A DNA stretch of 18,790 nt from Chloroflexota bacterium (lineage in GTDB: Bacteria > Chloroflexota > Anaerolineae > Caldilineales > Caldilineaceae), in contig QEUW01000118.1 in the NCBI GenBank assembly GCA_003577005.1, forward strand, positions 1 to 18,790, written 5' to 3'. The notes below the pieces were generated by a model. That model did not search any database and was not told the DNA's origin. It saw only the letters and a list, made by a program, of their open reading frames with translations. The position numbers and the translations under genes are program-made. Shown piece by piece: positions 15,737 through 18,790 of this stretch; positions within the stretch are counted from its first letter, which is position 1, and each line of letters opens with the position of its first letter.

Positions 15737-16996
15737 CTAGCATAACTTTGGACACTCCAGTGTGGGCGCCTGAACGTCACGTACACAAGCCTGGTACAGC
15801 AACAAGAGCTCCCTGGCACAGTCATCCCAACTCGGCAGCGTCAGCGCGGCTGGCAGCAACGGATGCTGCAACTGTTCGAGCACTGCGGCAGCAACTTCGC
15901 TGGCCGGACTTGCCAGCGGCACCGCACGCGCCAATCCTCGTTCGGCGAGTTCACGCAGCCCCGATGTATCGGTCACCAGCAACGGACGGCCGAGGGCCAG
16001 CGCCTCCAGGGCGGCTATGGGGTGGGTTTCATAATCGCTCAACACCGTAACCAATGCCGCCTTGGCGAGCTCCGCCGCCATCGTGGCGCGATCTTCCGCC
16101 GGGACGGCCCGGATCTCCACGCGGTCGGCAACACCGAGCGTGGCAGCCAAACGCTCTAGCTCGTTTTTGTACGGCCCGGCGCCCGCAATCCAGAGGCGTA
16201 CATCCGGCCGCTGTTGCAGGATATGCGGCAGCGCGGCGATCATTCGCTGGTGCCCTTTGTAGCGCTCCAGCCGCCCCACCGATGCGATCAACGAGCTGTC
16301 CGGCGGGTGTGACGTCGGATGTAGCGCTTTTGCCATGTCTGCGCCGTTGGGAATATGGACAAACCGCTCGGCAGGAAGCTGTAATCGTTTGCGATAAAAC
16401 TCGATCTCAAAGTTGGCGACCGCCACCAGCCGCACGGCGCGCGCCAGGAGGGGGCGCAGCAGCAAATGCTGCACCACCCGCAACTGATTGCGCACCTGAG
16501 ACGAATGGCCTCCCCCATGAAAGGTGAGGATGTAGGGGATCTGCGCCCGCCACGCGGCCCACATGGCCAATGGCGCCACCAATGTGTGGTAGGATTGCAC
16601 GTGCACAATATCCCACCGACCGCGCTGGATGATCGAAGTCATCGCCGGCGCCAGGCAATAATCGCTCTGCGCCGGCCAGGCCCGGACGCGCTGGATTTGC
16701 ACCCCGTTCACTTGTTCGGCGGCAGGCAACCGGCCCGTGCGATCCGTCGTCAACACGGTGACCGCCACGCCGGTGCGCGCCAAACGGCGAGCAACCTCAT
16801 AGACGTGCGTTTCGACACCGCCCATATTGGGAAAGAAGAAGGGCGTCACTAGCAGCACACGAAGCGCCCTCTCCTGTCTTTCTTTCGGTAGCGTTGCTGT
16901 TGCAAACGCCATTGGTTGTTTGCCGATCTCCTGCTTCGTTAGAGAGATCTGCTCCACTGTTTGCCTTCTTATTTCAACCATCATTTCTGCGATCAT
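15737..16996 (-). CDS. GT4 glycosyltransferase
   Basis: A GT-B family 4 enzyme of up to 419 residues. The Rossmann start is LRVLLVTPFFFPNMGGVETHVYEVARRL, preceded by ~45 residues of poorly conserved sequence. The C-terminal half shows IASVGRLERYKGHQRMI, LWIAGAGPYKNELERLA, and an EX7E motif in DYETHPIAALEALALGRPLL. It resembles mannosyl/glucosyl-transferases of the PimA/WcaL sort and acts at the cytoplasmic membrane face. It lacks the four-Cys cluster of the other two large GT4s. Start choice is open: ATG at 16996 gives the full length, and ATGs at 16984 and 16912 are alternatives. None has a well-placed ribosome binding site. The 16996 start overlaps gmhB by 23 bases. Directly following the heptose genes, it is a reasonable candidate for the heptosyl transferase. 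Confidence 0.92.
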   Translation of the reverse strand: MIAEMMVEIRRQTVEQISLTKQEIGKQPMAFATATLPKERQERALRVLLVTPFFFPNMGGVETHVYEVARRLARTGVAVTVLTTDRTGRLPAAEQVNGVQIQRVRAWPAQSDYCLAPAMTSIIQRGRWDIVHVQSYHTLVAPLAMWAAWRAQIPYILTFHGGGHSSQVRNQLRVVQHLLLRPLLARAVRLVAVANFEIEFYRKRLQLPAERFVHIPNGADMAKALHPTSHPPDSSLIASVGRLERYKGHQRMIAALPHILQQRPDVRLWIAGAGPYKNELERLAATLGVADRVEIRAVPAEDRATMAAELAKAALVTVLSDYETHPIAALEALALGRPLLVTDTSGLRELAERGLARAVPLASPASEVAAAVLEQLQHPLLPAALTLPSWDDCARELLLLYQACVRDVQAPTLECPKLC

Positions 16997-17534
16997 TCAG
17001 CATGATATGTCTTGCTGCCGCGGCGAGATCATGGACAATCGTCACCGCAACGTCATTGCCAAGTAAGGTAGACAGCTGTGCGCCCTGGCGGCCACTCCGT
17101 ACCAGCAGCGGCCGGCAGCCTGCCGCCATCGCGGCCTGATAGTCGGTCAGGGCATCGCCGATGAAAATAGTATCGGCCAAGGCAAACCCAAACGCTGCGG
17201 CGGCCTGGAACAAGAGTCCTGGCTTTGGCTTGCGACAGCCGCACCCCTCGTCCGGGCGGTGCGGACAGACGAAAAAGCCATCGATCCGGCCTCCAGCGCG
17301 CTGAATCAGCTGGCGGGCCTGTTGGTGGATCGCGTCTACCGTCGCCCGGCTGCTCAACCCGCGCCCGATCGCCGACTGGTTGCTGATCACCAGGATCGGT
17401 AGATCCAGCCGGGCAAGGCTACGCAGTGCTGGCAGCACAGCAGGCAGAAACTCAAACTCGTCCCACCGCTTGACATAGTCGGCGCGCTCACAGTTGATGA
17501 CCCCGTCGCGATCCAGGAAAATCCCTGACATCAT
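16974..17534 (-). CDS. gmhB: D-glycero-D-manno-heptose 1,7-bisphosphate 7-phosphatase
   Basis: A 186-residue HAD-superfamily phosphatase that removes the 7-phosphate from heptose 1,7-bisphosphate in the cytoplasm. HAD motif I is FLDRDGVIN (nucleophile and acid Asp), motif II VISNQSAIGRG, motif III the Lys in CRKPKPGL, and motif IV FIGDALTDYQAA. The zinc-binding loop typical of GmhB is present as CPHRPDEGCGC (Cys, His, Cys, Cys). Length agrees with the family. It starts two bases after the gmhA stop at ATG 17534, with AGGT close by. A second ATG follows at 17531, and a TTG at 17540 is less likely. Pairing with an HddA-type kinase suggests the alpha-anomer substrate of the GDP-heptose route, which is inference. 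Confidence 0.93.
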   Translation of the reverse strand: MMSGIFLDRDGVINCERADYVKRWDEFEFLPAVLPALRSLARLDLPILVISNQSAIGRGLSSRATVDAIHQQARQLIQRAGGRIDGFFVCPHRPDEGCGCRKPKPGLLFQAAAAFGFALADTIFIGDALTDYQAAMAAGCRPLLVRSGRQGAQLSTLLGNDVAVTIVHDLAAAARHIMLNDRRNDG

Positions 17535-17536
17535 GC

Positions 17537-18202
17537 TCAACCTGTTGCCTCACCGCCACCGGCAAGAGAGTGGGCTTGATAGGCACCATTCCCATTGACC
17601 GCCGGCGCGTAGGGAATAGACTCCTGCCGCGGAAACAAAATGGGGTCCGCGGCGGCCTGGCGCACCGCACCTGTGACCATGTGGGCCAGCATCAGGTGGA
17701 CATCCTCAATCTGCTCGATGCAATGATTGGGTACCACAATCGGGATATCGGCCAGGGTTGCCAGCCTGCCACCGTCATAACCGCTCCAGCCGACGGTCAA
17801 CGCATCATAAACCTTTGCCAGTTCGATTGCCTTGAGCACATTGGCAGAGTTCCCGCTGGCCGAGATGGCAATCACCACATCGCCCGTCTGGATGAAGTTG
17901 GATAGTTGTTCGGCAAAGACATTTTCATAGCCAAGATCATTGGCTACCGCAGAGAGCAACGCCATGTTGTCGGTCAACGCCATGACGCGGAAACGAGGCA
18001 CATGTGCAGCCACCGTATTTTTGCCCAGGTCGCAGGCCAGATGGGTGGCGGTCGCGGCACTACCCCCGTTGCCGATCACAAAGATCTGTTTGCCGTCCAA
18101 ACGCGCCTGGTGTAACCGGCTTACCATTGTCTCGAGCTGGTCGAATGGCAATCGGTCCAGCGTTTGCTTCATTTCCCGTGTATACCCAGCAAAGTGATTC
18201 AC
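17537..18202 (-). CDS. gmhA: Sedoheptulose-7-phosphate isomerase (phosphoheptose isomerase)
   Basis: A 221-residue SIS-domain protein that converts sedoheptulose 7-phosphate to D-glycero-D-manno-heptose 7-phosphate, the first heptose-specific step. Phosphate-binding text is IFVIGNGGSAATATHLACDLG (near 40-60), with the conserved His of the zinc site. The second SIS motif is AISASGNSANVLKAIELAK, and the metal/active-site helix is EQIEDVHLMLAHM (Gln and two His). One usual Glu after the first His is Asp here. The GTG at 18202 is chosen because AGGAGAGGGGG lies directly before it and the protein then begins as GmhA proteins do (VNHFAGYTREM). A TTG at 18241 overlapping the kinase stop is possible but less likely. 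The C-terminal ~25 residues extend past the fold. Confidence 0.94.
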   Translation of the reverse strand: MNHFAGYTREMKQTLDRLPFDQLETMVSRLHQARLDGKQIFVIGNGGSAATATHLACDLGKNTVAAHVPRFRVMALTDNMALLSAVANDLGYENVFAEQLSNFIQTGDVVIAISASGNSANVLKAIELAKVYDALTVGWSGYDGGRLATLADIPIVVPNHCIEQIEDVHLMLAHMVTGAVRQAAADPILFPRQESIPYAPAVNGNGAYQAHSLAGGGEATG

Positions 18203-18206
18203 AAAA

Positions 18207-18217
18207 CCCCCTCTCCT
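18207..18217 (-). promoter_or_regulatory. Ribosome binding site of gmhA
   Basis: AGGAGAGGGGG four bases ahead of the GTG at 18202. It is the basis for choosing this unusual start codon. Confidence 0.75.
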
Positions 18218-18237
18218 GTCCTCGGTGTTGCGCGAGG

Positions 18238-18790
18238 TCAACGCCGGTAGTTGAAGATCACCTTGGTGCCATCGCGTTCCAGCGCAAAGGGCACCTCGGT
18301 CAACGTGCTCAAGGCGCGCCGCACCTCATCCTGTTTGTGGGGCTGGCAATAGAGGAGCAGAAAGCCGCCGGCCCCGGCGCCGGTGATCTTGCCGCCCAGT
18401 GCACCTGCCTGGCGCGCCGCAGTGTAGATCTCATCGATCACACCGTTGCTGACCCGGCTGGCCAACTGCTTCTTGAGCTGCCAACTCTCATCCAACAGAG
18501 AGCCAAAATCGTCAAATGCCTCTGTATTGAGACACTCTCTTGCCGCCACGGCCAGCCGCTTCATGGCGCGCAGCACATCGAGGTTTACCTCCATCTTGTC
18601 GACCTGTTCCGCCAGTACGCTTTCCGCCTTGCGGGTGATGTTGGTGTAGAAGAGCATCAAGCAGCGGTTGAGCCGGCGGTATTGGGCCGCGTCAAGACCA
18701 AGCGGTTCTACCCCGATGCGGTTCTTCCCGCCAAAGCGGATAAAACGCTGGCCGCCATAGGCTGCAATGTACTGATCCTGCACCCCAATG
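18238..18790 (-). CDS. hddA: D-glycero-D-manno-heptose 7-phosphate kinase, C-terminal part (5' end off window)
   Basis: The last ~184 residues of a GHMP-family kinase that phosphorylates heptose 7-phosphate at C1. The visible part opens with [12 protein letters not shown], the motif that marks HddA-like sugar kinases, and ends with GHMP motif 3 in [16 protein letters not shown]. The helical region between ([20 protein letters not shown]) matches the C-terminal kinase lobe. Its N-terminus and ATP-binding loop lie beyond 18790. Its position right before gmhA and gmhB makes the heptose assignment stronger than for the fold alone, since fucose and mannose kinases of the same superfamily look similar. 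The stop lies 35 bases before the gmhA GTG. Confidence 0.9.
   Translation of the reverse strand, partial: IGVQDQYIAAYGGQRFIRFGGKNRIGVEPLGLDAAQYRRLNRCLMLFYTNITRKAESVLAEQVDKMEVNLDVLRAMKRLAVAARECLNTEAFDDFGSLLDESWQLKKQLASRVSNGVIDEIYTAARQAGALGGKITGAGAGGFLLLYCQPHKQDEVRRALSTLTEVPFALERDGTKVIFNYRR

Overview
The window is one uninterrupted block of a surface- or exopolysaccharide biosynthesis locus. All thirteen genes lie on the minus strand, so transcription runs from the right edge (18790) to the left edge (1). Both ends are cut: a heptose kinase enters from the right and a glycosyltransferase runs off the left. GC looks moderately high (roughly high 50s, by eye). The family mix fits a bacterium of the Chloroflexota type: GDP-heptose enzymes, many GT4 enzymes, a DUF1616-like membrane protein and large GT-C-like proteins. 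That taxonomic guess is weak and rests on general resemblance only. I see no tRNA, rRNA, CRISPR array, transposase or phage gene.

Right part (18790-16974): three enzymes in tight succession make a D,D-heptose precursor. They are the C-terminal part of a GHMP-family heptose-7-phosphate kinase (hddA-like), a sedoheptulose-7-phosphate isomerase (gmhA) and a heptose-bisphosphate phosphatase (gmhB). A nucleotidyltransferase (hddC) that would finish GDP-heptose is not in view and may lie to the right.

Middle part (16996-6936): two GT4 glycosyltransferases, then three membrane proteins in a row (two large GT-C-like proteins with soluble C-terminal domains and one DUF1616-like protein), then another GT4 and a Wzx-like flippase. 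The GT4s at 15583 and 9663 share a distinctive four-cysteine motif and flank the membrane trio. The trio is the least understood part of the window and could supply the polymerase, ligase or membrane glycosyltransferase functions.

Left part (6936-1): a SAM methyltransferase, a secreted GH16 glycoside hydrolase, a GT2, a GT4, a NodB-type polysaccharide deacetylase that appears cytoplasmic, a second GT2, and a GT4 whose reading frame is broken near position 605, apparently by a small out-of-frame deletion.

Proposed working: heptose is made and activated, glycosyltransferases build a repeat unit on a lipid carrier, the deacetylase and methyltransferase modify it, the flippase exports it, membrane proteins polymerise or attach it, and the GH16 trims or remodels the product. 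Many neighbours overlap by 1-4 bases or sit within 25 bases of each other, so a single long mRNA with translational coupling is likely. The only gaps over 100 bases are 5959-6108, which holds a 12-bp inverted repeat, and 15584-15736, where I see no clear feature. No gene-free stretch exceeds 300 bases.
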